Source of the DNA: Cohnella endophytica
GTDB lineage: Bacteria; Bacillota; Bacilli; Paenibacillales; Paenibacillaceae
Assembly: GCF_003628305.1 (NCBI RefSeq)
Contig: NZ_RBZM01000016.1
Coordinates: 1 to 64,000, forward strand
Direction: 5' to 3'
Length of the DNA stretch: 64,000 nt
Part shown: piece by piece, positions 8,677 through 16,677 of the stretch
Layout: each line of letters begins with the position of its first letter
Position numbering within the stretch: the first letter of the stretch is position 1
Made by a program: the position numbers and the translations under genes
The notes under the pieces: generated by a model
Database searches by the model: none
Told to the model about the DNA's origin: nothing
Seen by the model: the letters and a program-made list of their open reading frames with translations, nothing else

Positions 8677-9072
8677 CTAGGTTAAATTAAACCAACCAAG
8701 CGTCGAGCATTTGTCCGCTTCCTTGGAAACGACTTCGTCCAAGTCGATATCCAGCAGGTTGCACATGGCCGACATATAGAACAGATTCTTGCCCATCTCG
8801 CTTCGAATGATTTCGCGGCATTGTTCGCAAAGATTGCCTTCCATGTGGGATTTCGACTGGCGATGGGCTTGATCCAGCTTCATCTCCTCGGAGAACCCTT
8901 GATTACGGGCATTCAACGAGATGCAACCGCATTCGGTGATCGACTTGGATACGGCGCGGTTCACGGATGCGTTCGACTGGCTATACTTCGTGACGACATC
9001 GAGCAGACTGCGATGACGGAGCAATAATTCCGACACCTGACTCTGAAACTCCCGGAGCGTAGGCGCGCTCAT
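8677..9072 (-). CDS. Uncharacterised Cys-rich protein, possibly MazG-like fold
   Basis: The 131-residue soluble protein is not one whose function I know. Similar Paenibacillaceae proteins are, as I recall, labelled only with a DUF (DUF1573). Visible features: ECGC near residue 50, LCEQCRE near 82-88, and a C-terminal stretch with E-x3-N-LFYMSAMCNLLDIDLDEVV whose pattern resembles the last helices of MazG-type NTP pyrophosphohydrolases; this is a pattern match only. ATG 9072 is chosen because GAGGTGG lies 5 nt upstream; the longer GTG start overlaps that SD. It is divergent from yacL, with its own promoter at 9115-9143. Confidence 0.8.
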   Translation of the reverse strand: MSAPTLREFQSQVSELLLRHRSLLDVVTKYSQSNASVNRAVSKSITECGCISLNARNQGFSEEMKLDQAHRQSKSHMEGNLCEQCREIIRSEMGKNLFYMSAMCNLLDIDLDEVVSKEADKCSTLGWFNLT

Positions 9073-9114
9073 CCGTTCCACCTCGGTTTACCTTAAATTT
9101 ACTTTTCCTTCTTC

Positions 9115-9143
9115 ATTATAGTTCAAGGGATGCCGGAATTCAA
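9115..9143 (-). promoter_or_regulatory. SigA-type promoter for the 8677-9072 gene
   Basis: On the minus strand TTGAAT (9138-9143), 17-bp spacer, perfect TATAAT (9115-9120). It lies 43 bp upstream of the chosen start. Confidence 0.75.
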
Positions 9144-9264
9144 AAGAAGTTATCGTTTTTGAGGAAACTTTAAGAAGGTTGCCCAACGGAGATTAGCTTT
9201 CTAGAAATTGGAACATACTAGTAACGATAGTTCTGACTTAGGACAAGAAAGGAAGTGATTTATC

Positions 9265-10356
9265 ATGATCATGAAAAGAGTTATTCAATCATTGGGATTG
9301 CTGATCGGCGCGTTGCTCGGAGAGCAGTTGACGAATTGGCAATCGTCCTCGGAATCGCCTTGGATGGGTTCGTTACTTAGCGCCTCGTCCGGTTCGGGAG
9401 GTACTTTCAGCGCGATCGTCGGCGCTTGCGCGGGGTTCCTGTTCGCCACTTCCATCGCCACGCCATTATCCCGAGCCTTGCAACGGGGAATCGATCGGTT
9501 GTCCGGTTATCCGATATCGGAGCTGTTGTCCGGTGTCGTCGGATTGACCTTCGGACTTGCGCTATCTTCCTTCCTGTATCCTTTTATGACGGATATTCCG
9601 TACGTCGGACAAGTATTGGCGGCGGGAACGGCATTAACGCTCGGATACGCGGGAATCAGGGTGGGGACGCGCAAGAAGGACGAGATCGGCGAGTGGCTTA
9701 GCGCGCGCAAGGCGGCGGATGCTCCGAAAGCCGACGGACCGAGGTACGAGGAACACAAAATCCTCGACACGAGCGTTATCATCGACGGACGGATCGCGGA
9801 CATCTGCAAGACGGGGTTTATCGAGGGAACGTTGGTCATTCCGGAGTTCGTGCTGGAGGAGCTTCAGCATATCGCGGATTCCTCCGATCTGCTCAAGCGG
9901 AATCGGGGGCGGAGGGGACTCGATATTTTGAATAAAATCCAGAAGGAACTGGACGTCAGGGTACTCATCTACGAGGATGCCAACGAAGAACCCGGAGAAG
10001 TGGACAGCAAGCTCGTCAAGCTCGCCAAGGCGATGCAGGGCAAGGTGGTCACGAACGATTTCAATCTCAACAAAGTATGCGAGCTGCAGGGCGTATCCGT
10101 CCTTAACATTAACGATCTGGCGAACGCGGTGAAGCCCGTCGTGTTGCCCGGCGAGGAAATCGTCGTTCAGGTCATCAAGGACGGCAAGGAGCATGGACAA
10201 GGCGTCGCCTACTTGGACGACGGTACGATGATCGTGGTGGAAGGCGGCAGGGATTTCATCGGAACGACCATGGAAGTGCTCGTGACGAGCGTGCTTCAGA
10301 CGTCGGCCGGCCGGATGATCTTCGCGAAGCCGAAGCTATTGGAAAAAGCGCTCTAA
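9265..10356 (+). CDS. yacL: PIN/TRAM-domain membrane protein (YacL family)
   Basis: The 363-residue protein has four hydrophobic segments in the first ~135 residues, a PIN nuclease-like domain starting at LDTSVIIDGRI (167-177) with further acidic residues around D255 and D274, and a C-terminal TRAM domain (about 290-355). The family is conserved in Gram-positives next to radA-disA; PIN-TRAM proteins are predicted RNA-binding or RNase-like, but the cellular role is not settled. ATG 9265 has GGAAGTG 7 nt upstream; the internal ATG at 9271 is less well spaced. Confidence 0.9.
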   Translation: MIMKRVIQSLGLLIGALLGEQLTNWQSSSESPWMGSLLSASSGSGGTFSAIVGACAGFLFATSIATPLSRALQRGIDRLSGYPISELLSGVVGLTFGLALSSFLYPFMTDIPYVGQVLAAGTALTLGYAGIRVGTRKKDEIGEWLSARKAADAPKADGPRYEEHKILDTSVIIDGRIADICKTGFIEGTLVIPEFVLEELQHIADSSDLLKRNRGRRGLDILNKIQKELDVRVLIYEDANEEPGEVDSKLVKLAKAMQGKVVTNDFNLNKVCELQGVSVLNINDLANAVKPVVLPGEEIVVQVIKDGKEHGQGVAYLDDGTMIVVEGGRDFIGTTMEVLVTSVLQTSAGRMIFAKPKLLEKAL

Positions 10357-10379
10357 CAAGGTATGATAATAGGAATACG

Positions 10380-10408
10380 GGCGGGACGCGCTCTAATGTC
10401 CCGTCTTT
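10380..10408 (+). terminator. Probable terminator after yacL
   Basis: An 8-bp stem (10380-10387 with 10398-10405, one G-U) is followed by TTTCGTTTTG, a moderately T-rich tail. Confidence 0.55.
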
Positions 10409-10459
10409 CGTTTTGTTATCAAGAGATCTTACGTCATACGTTGCTCTAATAAGGGGATC

Positions 10460-11164
10460 ATGTCCATGGAATGGGGAGCTGTCATAGTCGCGGCGGGGCG
10501 AGGTACCCGGATGGGGGCGGCGGATAACAAGCCCTATCTCAAGCTGGCGGGCCGGTCGGTGTTGGCACATACGCTGGAAGCTTTCGAGCTGTGCTCCTCC
10601 GTCTCCCGAGTCGTTCTCGTCGTATCGTCCGGCGAACAGAAGAAAGCCGCGGAGATTATCGGGCAGGAAGGCTATCGCAAAGTCGGGATGATCATCCCGG
10701 GGGGAGCGGAACGGCAGGATAGCGTATACGCGGGGTTGTCCGCGCTGGAGACGGAAGGCGTTCTCGTTCACGACGCGGCCAGGCCGCTAGTGACGGCCGC
10801 GCAAATTCAAGCTTGTTGTTTGGCGGCGGAGGAGCACGGTGCTTCTGCTTTGGCCGTTCCCGTGAAGGATACGATCAAAGTATCGGACGGCAACGGGTTC
10901 ATCTTGGCGACGCCCGAGCGCAAGACGCTGTGGAGCGTGCAGACTCCGCAGGCTTTTTGGCGTCTGGAACTGATGCAAGCGCACAGGCAGGCGCAAGAAG
11001 AAGGCGCGGCCGCCACCGACGATGCGATGCTGCTGGAACGGCTGGGGCGCAAGGTCGCCATCGTTGAAGGAGATTACGCGAATATTAAAATTACGACGCC
11101 GGAAGATTTGCCGATCGCGGAGTTGCTGTTGGCCAGGCGTCATGGAGAGGAGATCCCGTTATGA
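10460..11164 (+). CDS. ispD: IspD, 2-C-methyl-D-erythritol 4-phosphate cytidylyltransferase
   Basis: The 234-residue protein has the nucleotidyltransferase loop AAGRGTRMG near 12-20, the basic/acidic HDAARP motif near 98-103 and the IspD/TarI fold throughout. It transfers CMP from CTP to MEP in the non-mevalonate isoprenoid pathway. TarI is a relative, but direct fusion of the stop to ispF (ATGA overlap at 11161-11164) supports IspD. ATG 10460 is only 3 nt from the SD AAGGGG; ATG 10466 (9 nt) may be the real start, removing two residues. Confidence 0.95.
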   Translation: MSMEWGAVIVAAGRGTRMGAADNKPYLKLAGRSVLAHTLEAFELCSSVSRVVLVVSSGEQKKAAEIIGQEGYRKVGMIIPGGAERQDSVYAGLSALETEGVLVHDAARPLVTAAQIQACCLAAEEHGASALAVPVKDTIKVSDGNGFILATPERKTLWSVQTPQAFWRLELMQAHRQAQEEGAAATDDAMLLERLGRKVAIVEGDYANIKITTPEDLPIAELLLARRHGEEIPL

Positions 11165-11637
11165 TTAGAATAGGACAAGGTTTTGACGTGCATCAGCTCG
11201 TGGAGGGTCGGCCGTGCATTATCGGAGGCGTTACGATTCCTTACGAGAAAGGGTTGTTAGGTCATTCCGACGCCGATGTGCTGCTTCACACGATTAGCGA
11301 TGCGATATTGGGAGCCCTCGCGCTCGGAGACATCGGCAAGCATTTCCCGGATACGGATCCCGCGTTCAAGGATGCGGACAGCCTAGTCTTGCTGGAACGC
11401 GTATGGGCGCTCGCGAAGGAGCGGGGCTACAAGCTAGGCAATACGGATGCGACGATTATCGCCCAAGCGCCGAAAATGGCGCCTTATATTCCGGCGATGG
11501 TTACCGTAATCGCGCGAGCGTTGGAATGCGAGGAATCGCAAGTCAACGTCAAGGCGACCACGACGGAACGATTAGGTTTTCCGGGAAGAGGCGAGGGAAT
11601 CGCTTCGCAGGCGGTCGTGCTGCTCTTGAAACAATAG
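11161..11637 (+). CDS. ispF: IspF, 2-C-methyl-D-erythritol 2,4-cyclodiphosphate synthase
   Basis: The 158-residue protein has the metal-binding DxH (D9/H11 in GQGFDVHQL), GHSDADVLLH, and the C-terminal KATTTERLGFPGRGEGI signature. It cyclises CDP-ME2P to MEcPP with release of CMP. It overlaps ispD by 4 bp, so the two consecutive pathway steps are translationally coupled. Length matches the family (~158). Confidence 0.97.
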   Translation: MIRIGQGFDVHQLVEGRPCIIGGVTIPYEKGLLGHSDADVLLHTISDAILGALALGDIGKHFPDTDPAFKDADSLVLLERVWALAKERGYKLGNTDATIIAQAPKMAPYIPAMVTVIARALECEESQVNVKATTTERLGFPGRGEGIASQAVVLLLKQ

Positions 11638-11664
11638 ATCGAGTCTTATATTGGAGGAATACCC

Positions 11665-13137
11665 ATGTCTACTAAAGTACGCGTGCGTTACGCGCCAAGC
11701 CCGACGGGACATTTGCATATCGGGAACGCGAGAACCGCCATTTTCAATTATTTATTCGCCCGTCATCACGGCGGGGATTTTATTATCCGCATCGAAGATA
11801 CCGACGTGAAACGCAACGTGGCCGGCGGGGAAGAGAGCCAGCTTAAGTATTTGACCTGGCTCGGCGTCGATTGGGACGAGAGCATCGATCGCCCGGGCGA
11901 TTACGGTCCGTACCGCCAGACCGAGCGTCTGGATATTTATCGCGAGCACACGGACAAGTTGCTCGCCGACGGAGTAGCCTATTCTTGCTATTGCTCGGAA
12001 GAAGAGCTGGAGCGGGAGCGCGAGGAGCAGTCGGAACGCGGCGAGACTCCGAAGTATTCGGGCAAATGCCGCCATTTGAGCCCTGAAGCGAAAGCGGAAT
12101 ACGAGGCGGACGGACGGATTCCGAGCATTCGGTTCACCGTGCCCGCCGATCGTACGTACACTTTCAAGGATACGGTCAAAGGCGAGATTTCCTTCCGTTC
12201 CGACGACTTCGGCGATTTCGTTATCGTGAAAAAGGACGGCATCCCAACGTATAACTATGCGGTAGCCGTGGACGATCATATGATGGCGATCTCGCACGTG
12301 CTTCGGGGAGAAGACCATATCACGAATACACCGCGTCAACTTATGGTGTACGAAGCGTTCGGCTGGACGCCGCCGGAATTCGGACATATGACGTTGATCG
12401 TCAACGAGTCGCGCAAGAAGCTGTCCAAGCGGGACGAGTCGATCGTACAGTTCATACAGCAGTACGACGAGCTAGGTTACTTGCCTGAAGCGTTATTTAA
12501 CTTCATTACGTTGCTGGGCTGGTCTCCGGAAGGGGAAGAGGAAATCTTCGGGCGCGAGCAGCTGGTCGAAATTTTCAACGAGAGCCGGTTATCCAAGAGC
12601 CCGGCCGTATTCGATACGGCGAAACTCAATCACTTGAATCAACACTATATGAAACAAGCGACGGCGGAGCGGGTTGTCGAGCTATGCCTGCCGCACCTGA
12701 AGTCGTCCGGACGCCTTTCCGCGGAACCGAATGCCGTCGAACTGGAGTGGGCAACCGCGTTGGTAACTTTGTTCCGCGATCACCTGCGTTTCGGAGCGGA
12801 GATCGTACCTTTGTCGGATCTGTTCTTCCAAGAGGGGTTGGATTTCAACGACGAGGCGACCGGCGTATTGGCAGAAGAAACCGTTCCGACCGTTCTGGGC
12901 GCTTTCCTCTCGGCGGTGGAGGAAGCGGGAGAAGAAGGCTTCTCGATCGACAACATGAAGGTTCTGATCAAGTCCGTGCAGACGTCGACCGGAGTGAAGG
13001 GCAAAGGCTTGTTCATGCCGATCCGCGTCGCGTTGACTGGACAGACCCATGGACCGGACCTGAACGGCACGATCTGGCTGCTCGGTCGCGAGCGCGTCAT
13101 CGCGCGGTTGAAGGAACGTCTCGCCGCGAAGGGCTGA
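11665..13137 (+). CDS. gltX: Glutamyl-tRNA synthetase
   Basis: The 490-residue class I synthetase has HIGN at 18-21 in APSPTGHLHIGNART, and the KMSKS-equivalent KKLSKRDE near 251-258. Bacillales have one GltX that charges both tRNA-Glu and tRNA-Gln, the latter corrected by GatCAB; this is family knowledge. A cysteine-rich segment (CYCSEEELE near 111-119, CRH near 136) matches the zinc-site region of some GluRS. SD TTGGAGGAAT precedes the ATG. No T-tailed hairpin follows; instead a 51-bp repeat array begins 5 bp after the stop. Confidence 0.97.
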   Translation: MSTKVRVRYAPSPTGHLHIGNARTAIFNYLFARHHGGDFIIRIEDTDVKRNVAGGEESQLKYLTWLGVDWDESIDRPGDYGPYRQTERLDIYREHTDKLLADGVAYSCYCSEEELEREREEQSERGETPKYSGKCRHLSPEAKAEYEADGRIPSIRFTVPADRTYTFKDTVKGEISFRSDDFGDFVIVKKDGIPTYNYAVAVDDHMMAISHVLRGEDHITNTPRQLMVYEAFGWTPPEFGHMTLIVNESRKKLSKRDESIVQFIQQYDELGYLPEALFNFITLLGWSPEGEEEIFGREQLVEIFNESRLSKSPAVFDTAKLNHLNQHYMKQATAERVVELCLPHLKSSGRLSAEPNAVELEWATALVTLFRDHLRFGAEIVPLSDLFFQEGLDFNDEATGVLAEETVPTVLGAFLSAVEEAGEEGFSIDNMKVLIKSVQTSTGVKGKGLFMPIRVALTGQTHGPDLNGTIWLLGRERVIARLKERLAAKG

Positions 13138-13142
13138 GGATT

Positions 13143-13535
13143 GGAGCGTTAATTCGACGAATCGAGGGATCCGAGAACATTTAGTGGTCTGGTAAAACCT
13201 TAATTCGACGAATCAAGCAGCCGAGAGATAGTTAGTGGTCTGTGGGAGCGTTAATTCGAAGAATCGAGGGATCCGAGAACATTTAGTGGTCCGGCAGAAC
13301 CTTAATTCGACGAATCAAGCAACTACGAGGTAGTTAGTGATCTGTGGGGGCGTTAATTCGAAGAAACGAGGGATCCGAGAGCATTTAGTGGTCTGGCAAA
13401 ACCTTAATTCGACGAATCAAGCACCCAAGAGGTAGTTAGTGGTCTGTGGGGGCGTTAATTCGAAGAATTGAGGGATCCGAGAACATTTAGTGGTCTGGCA
13501 GAACCTTAATTCGACGAATCAAGCAGCCGCGAGAG
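13143..13535 (+). repeat. Array of seven full plus partial 51-bp tandem repeats
   Basis: The sequence TTAATTCGA(C/A)GAAT recurs at 13149, 13200, 13251, 13302, 13353, 13404, 13455 and 13506, exactly 51 bp apart. Units alternate between form A (GAGGGATCCGAGAACATTTAGTGGTC) and form B (CAAGCA...TAGTTAGTGGTCTGTGGG), giving a 102-bp higher-order period. The last unit loses similarity after ~30 bp and a B-type tail (GGAGCG) precedes the first. The ATTCGACGAAT core is an inverted repeat. Stops occur in all three forward frames, so the array is not coding. It fills the gltX-cysE gap upstream of the T-box promoter. Confidence 0.95.
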
Positions 13536-13614
13536 CGATAACGGTAGGAAATGCCGCTATTGCATGCCCCGGGAAGTCCGAGAGCGATGCAAGAGGCATC
13601 CACTTCCCTGTCTC

Positions 13615-13643
13615 TTGTCACCCGCGCGGCGTTGGGATATACT
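13615..13643 (+). promoter_or_regulatory. SigA-type promoter of the cysE operon
   Basis: TTGTCA (13615-13620), 17-bp spacer, TATACT (13638-13643). Transcription would begin near 13650, just ahead of the T-box leader. Confidence 0.8.
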
Positions 13644-13649
13644 TGATCC

Positions 13650-13958
13650 ATATCGTAAATGTGCGACGAACAGGAAAGTAAGTTTCGTTTAGAGAATGTC
13701 CAGAGAAGGCGGTCATGGCTGAGAGCCGCCACATTCCCGCGAAACCGAATTGCGCCTGGGAGCTGCGCCGCCGATCGGAACAACCGAAGGTATCGTGATG
13801 TTTGCATCGCGTTCCCTAAGTCTGTTGCGGGTAAGCGGTGCCGGGAGGAACCCGTTAACCATCCATGGAGGAGCAAACGCCTATCGGCGCGAGCTTAAGC
13901 AGAGTGGGACCACGTCACGACGTCTCTGCAGCGAACATTCGCTGCGGAGACTTTTTTT
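13650..13958 (+). promoter_or_regulatory. T-box riboswitch, tRNA-Cys specific
   Basis: The ~300-nt leader shows the T-box layout: AGTA-type motif near 13676, AGAGA plus apical GGCGG...CCGCC hairpin (13700-13731), the specifier loop CCGAAT-TGC-GCCTGGGAG with cysteine codon TGC at 13751-13753, the T-box core AGAGTGGGACCACG at 13901-13914, and a terminator stem (13922-13935 with 13938-13951) followed by seven T. Uncharged tRNA-Cys would stabilise the antiterminator and allow expression of cysE-cysS. Same placement as in Bacillus. Confidence 0.95.
13922..13958 (+). terminator. T-box-controlled terminator
   Basis: GTCTCTGCAGCGAA pairs with TTCGCTGCGGAGAC (one mismatch), then seven T at 13952-13958. 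Its 5' arm follows the T-box core, the standard alternative to the antiterminator. Confidence 0.93.
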
Positions 13959-14013
13959 GTATTCCGCTTGAATTCGCATCAGGGCTCGATATAGACAGGC
14001 AGAGGGGGACGCC

Positions 14014-14763
14014 ATGATGGGAATATGGCGAACGATCAAATCCGATATCGAGGCCGTGTTCGAGAACGATCCCGCCGCCCGCAGCTGGGTGGAAGTCGTA
14101 TTCACGTACGCCGGTCTCCACGCAATATGGTCACATCGCATCGCTCATTTTTTCTTCCGTCGCAAGCTGTATTCGATCGCGCGAATGATCTCCCAAGTGA
14201 GCCGGTTTTTTACGGGCATCGAGATTCACCCCGGAGCGCGGATCGGGAATAAGCTGTTTATAGACCATGGGATGGGGGTCGTCATCGGCGAGACCTGCGA
14301 GATCGGGGACGAAGTCATCATCTACCAGGGAGTAACCCTAGGCGGGACGGGTAAAGAAAAAGGAAAGCGACATCCGACGATCGGCAATCGGGTCGTCATC
14401 GCGTCCGGAGCCAAGGTGCTCGGATCGTTCACGGTAGGAGATAACTCGAATATCGGAGCGAATTCCGTCGTCCTTCGCGAGATTCCGCCGAATAGCACGG
14501 TCGTGGGAATTCCCGGCCGCGTCGTGAAGCGCGACGGCAAGAAAATCGGGGACCGGCTCGACCATACGAACCTGCCGGATCCTTTAATCGAGACTTTCCG
14601 CTTCATGCAGAAGGAAATCAACGATCTGAAAGCGGAGATCGAGCGCTTGAAGGCGAAGGAACCGAATGGGAACGCTAGCCTTGTCAAACCGAACGATTCT
14701 CGCGAATCCGACGCTCTCGTCAAGGAAGCGGCTTACGAACACAAAAGGAGCAATGTCACGTGA
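14014..14763 (+). CDS. cysE: Serine O-acetyltransferase
   Basis: The 249-residue protein has the SAT N-terminal helical part and a left-handed beta-helix of hexapeptide repeats (about 65-165) with IDHGMGVVIGETCEIGD and GGTGKEKGKRHP motifs. It acetylates serine with acetyl-CoA to O-acetylserine, the first step of cysteine synthesis. The C-terminal ~65 residues are a charged extension, longer than in B. subtilis CysE (~217). A second ATG at 14017 is possible; SD AGAGGGGG precedes both. Controlled by the Cys T-box; overlaps cysS by 4 bp. Confidence 0.95.
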   Translation: MMGIWRTIKSDIEAVFENDPAARSWVEVVFTYAGLHAIWSHRIAHFFFRRKLYSIARMISQVSRFFTGIEIHPGARIGNKLFIDHGMGVVIGETCEIGDEVIIYQGVTLGGTGKEKGKRHPTIGNRVVIASGAKVLGSFTVGDNSNIGANSVVLREIPPNSTVVGIPGRVVKRDGKKIGDRLDHTNLPDPLIETFRFMQKEINDLKAEIERLKAKEPNGNASLVKPNDSRESDALVKEAAYEHKRSNVT

Positions 14764-16172
14764 ACTTGAAAATATATGATAGCATGGCCAGGGAAGCAGT
14801 GCCTTTCATCCCCCGGGAGCCGGGAAAAGTCAACATGTACGTATGCGGCCCGACCGTATATGACTATATCCATATCGGCAACGCGCGGCCGGTCATTTTC
14901 TTCGACGTCGTTCGCAGATACTTGGAATCGATCGGTCTTGAAGTTAACTACATCGTCAATTACACCGACGTGGACGATAAAATGATCCGTAAGGCCGCGG
15001 AACTCGGCATTACCGTGCCGGAGCTTGCCGAACGCTTCATTGCCGCCTTCAACGAGGATCGGGACGCGCTCGGCGCGCACCGCCCGACCATCACGCCCCG
15101 CGTGACGGAGAACATCGTGGAAATCGTGGACTTTATCCAAGGCTTAGTCGATCAGGGCGCGGCATACGAAAGCTCCGGCGACGTTTATTTCCGGACCGCG
15201 TCTTTTCCGGAATACGGCAAATTGTCGCATAAAAATCTCGACGAGCTGCAATACGGCATACGGATCGACGTCGACGAGCGCAAGGAAAGTCCGCAGGACT
15301 TCGTGCTGTGGAAGGCGGCGAAGCCGGGAGAAATCCACTGGCCAAGCCCGTGGGGCGACGGCCGTCCGGGATGGCATATCGAGTGCTCCGCGATGGTGCG
15401 CAAATACGCCGGAGATACGCTCGACATCCACGGCGGCGGACACGACTTGCAATTCCCTCATCATGAGTGCGAGATCGCCCAGTCGGAGTCGCTTACGGGA
15501 GAGCCCCTATCGCGCTACTGGATGCACAACGGCTTCGTGAATATCAACAACGAGAAAATGTCGAAGTCGCTGGGCAACGGCGTGAACGTTCGCCAGCTTC
15601 TCAAGGGCACGAGCAAATTCGCGATCCGTTATCTCATGCTTACGACCCATTATCGTAGCCCGCTTAACTTCAGCGACGAGACCATTCGCCAGGCGGCGAA
15701 CAGTATCGAGAGACTGACGAACTCCCGGGACAATGTGAAGCATCGGCTTTCGGCGGTAGCCAAAGGAGAGCTGTCGCTGCCGGCCGACGAAGCGTTAAAC
15801 GCCCGCCTGGACCGTTTGCAAGCGGATTTCCACGCGCGGATGCAGGATGATTTCAGCACGCCGGACGCCATCACGGCTTGGTTCGGACTCGTATCGGAAG
15901 CGAATGCTTACTTGCAGAGAGAGGCCGTCAGCGAGAAGGACCTGCTTCGGCTGTTGGCGGAGATCGAGAAAATGAACGCGGTTCTCGGACTGCTTCCTTC
16001 GGCAACGGAAGAGGGTTTGCTCGACGAAGAGGTCGACGCGTTGATCGCGGAACGGACGTCGGCCCGCGCGAACCGCAATTTCGCCCGAGCGGACGAAATC
16101 CGCGATTTATTGGCGGAGCGGGGAATTCTACTGGAAGACACGGCGCAAGGCATCCGTTGGCGCCGCAAATGA
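14760..16172 (+). CDS. cysS: Cysteinyl-tRNA synthetase
   Basis: The 470-residue class I synthetase shows C29 in CGPTVYD, HIGN at 38-41, zinc ligands in HIECSAM and HHECE, and KMSKS near 267-271. It charges tRNA-Cys. Start is GTG 14760, 9 nt after AAAGGAG, inside the last codon of cysE, so the two are translationally coupled. The T-box upstream therefore links both cysteine synthesis and its loading onto tRNA to the charging state of tRNA-Cys. Confidence 0.97.
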   Translation: MNLKIYDSMAREAVPFIPREPGKVNMYVCGPTVYDYIHIGNARPVIFFDVVRRYLESIGLEVNYIVNYTDVDDKMIRKAAELGITVPELAERFIAAFNEDRDALGAHRPTITPRVTENIVEIVDFIQGLVDQGAAYESSGDVYFRTASFPEYGKLSHKNLDELQYGIRIDVDERKESPQDFVLWKAAKPGEIHWPSPWGDGRPGWHIECSAMVRKYAGDTLDIHGGGHDLQFPHHECEIAQSESLTGEPLSRYWMHNGFVNINNEKMSKSLGNGVNVRQLLKGTSKFAIRYLMLTTHYRSPLNFSDETIRQAANSIERLTNSRDNVKHRLSAVAKGELSLPADEALNARLDRLQADFHARMQDDFSTPDAITAWFGLVSEANAYLQREAVSEKDLLRLLAEIEKMNAVLGLLPSATEEGLLDEEVDALIAERTSARANRNFARADEIRDLLAERGILLEDTAQGIRWRRK

Positions 16173-16606
16173 CGAACCGGGTAGAACTTCCGCTAGCTCC
16201 CGTCATCGCTCCGGTCGTACCGACGGACGTGCCCGTCAATCTTCTGTCGCCAGTCGTTCTAGCTTACGTCGGCGATGCCGTATTTGAAATCTATGTTAGG
16301 CAGAAGCTCGTGGCCGGCAATAGCCGCAAGCCCCACGAATTGCATCGGGCGGCGACGGGTTACGTGTCCGCCGCCGCGCAAGCGAAGCTGCTGCAGAAAT
16401 GGCAGCCGATCCTCTCCGAGGAAGAGGCCGACATCGTGCGCCGCGGACGCAATACGAAATCCGGCCAGCCTCCGAAGAACGCCGACCCCGGGGATTATCG
16501 CCACGCAACGGCACTTGAATGCCTAGTGGGCTACCTCTATTACAACGGGGCGAAGGATCGACTGGAACAGCTGATCGGCATGGCGTTCGACAAAATAGAA
16601 GAGTAA
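16169..16606 (+). CDS. mrnC: Mini-ribonuclease III
   Basis: The 145-residue protein is a single RNase III domain (YVGDAVFEIYVRQKL near 38-52, with the catalytic Asp in GDA) and lacks the double-stranded RNA-binding domain. In Bacillus, MrnC matures the 23S rRNA termini. ATG 16169 overlaps the cysS stop (ATGA); the frame stays open far upstream inside cysS but that extension is antisense-like noise. Gene position after cysS is conserved. Confidence 0.94.
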   Translation: MTNRVELPLAPVIAPVVPTDVPVNLLSPVVLAYVGDAVFEIYVRQKLVAGNSRKPHELHRAATGYVSAAAQAKLLQKWQPILSEEEADIVRRGRNTKSGQPPKNADPGDYRHATALECLVGYLYYNGAKDRLEQLIGMAFDKIEE

Positions 16607-16677
16607 CCGATAATCTTATCAATCCGGCGTCGCAACCGTCGCCGCGGATCGTAATAAACAACAAAGGAAGATGAGCA

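Noticed and set aside
13143..13535. CRISPR array
   Set aside because: The conserved parts are regularly spaced, but the intervening bases are also repeated (A and B forms), so there are no unique spacers, and no cas genes are near.
13143..13535. Coding 17-residue tandem repeat (51 bp = 17 codons)
   Set aside because: All three forward frames contain stops in each A unit, and the reverse frames give only short unrelated openings without SD.
13487..13898. Short frames on both strands within the T-box leader
   Set aside because: The region is fully explained as a structured T-box RNA.
15878..16168. N-terminal extension of mrnC into cysS
   Set aside because: The added residues are low-complexity and overlap the conserved C-terminus of CysS; ATG 16169 gives the normal family length.
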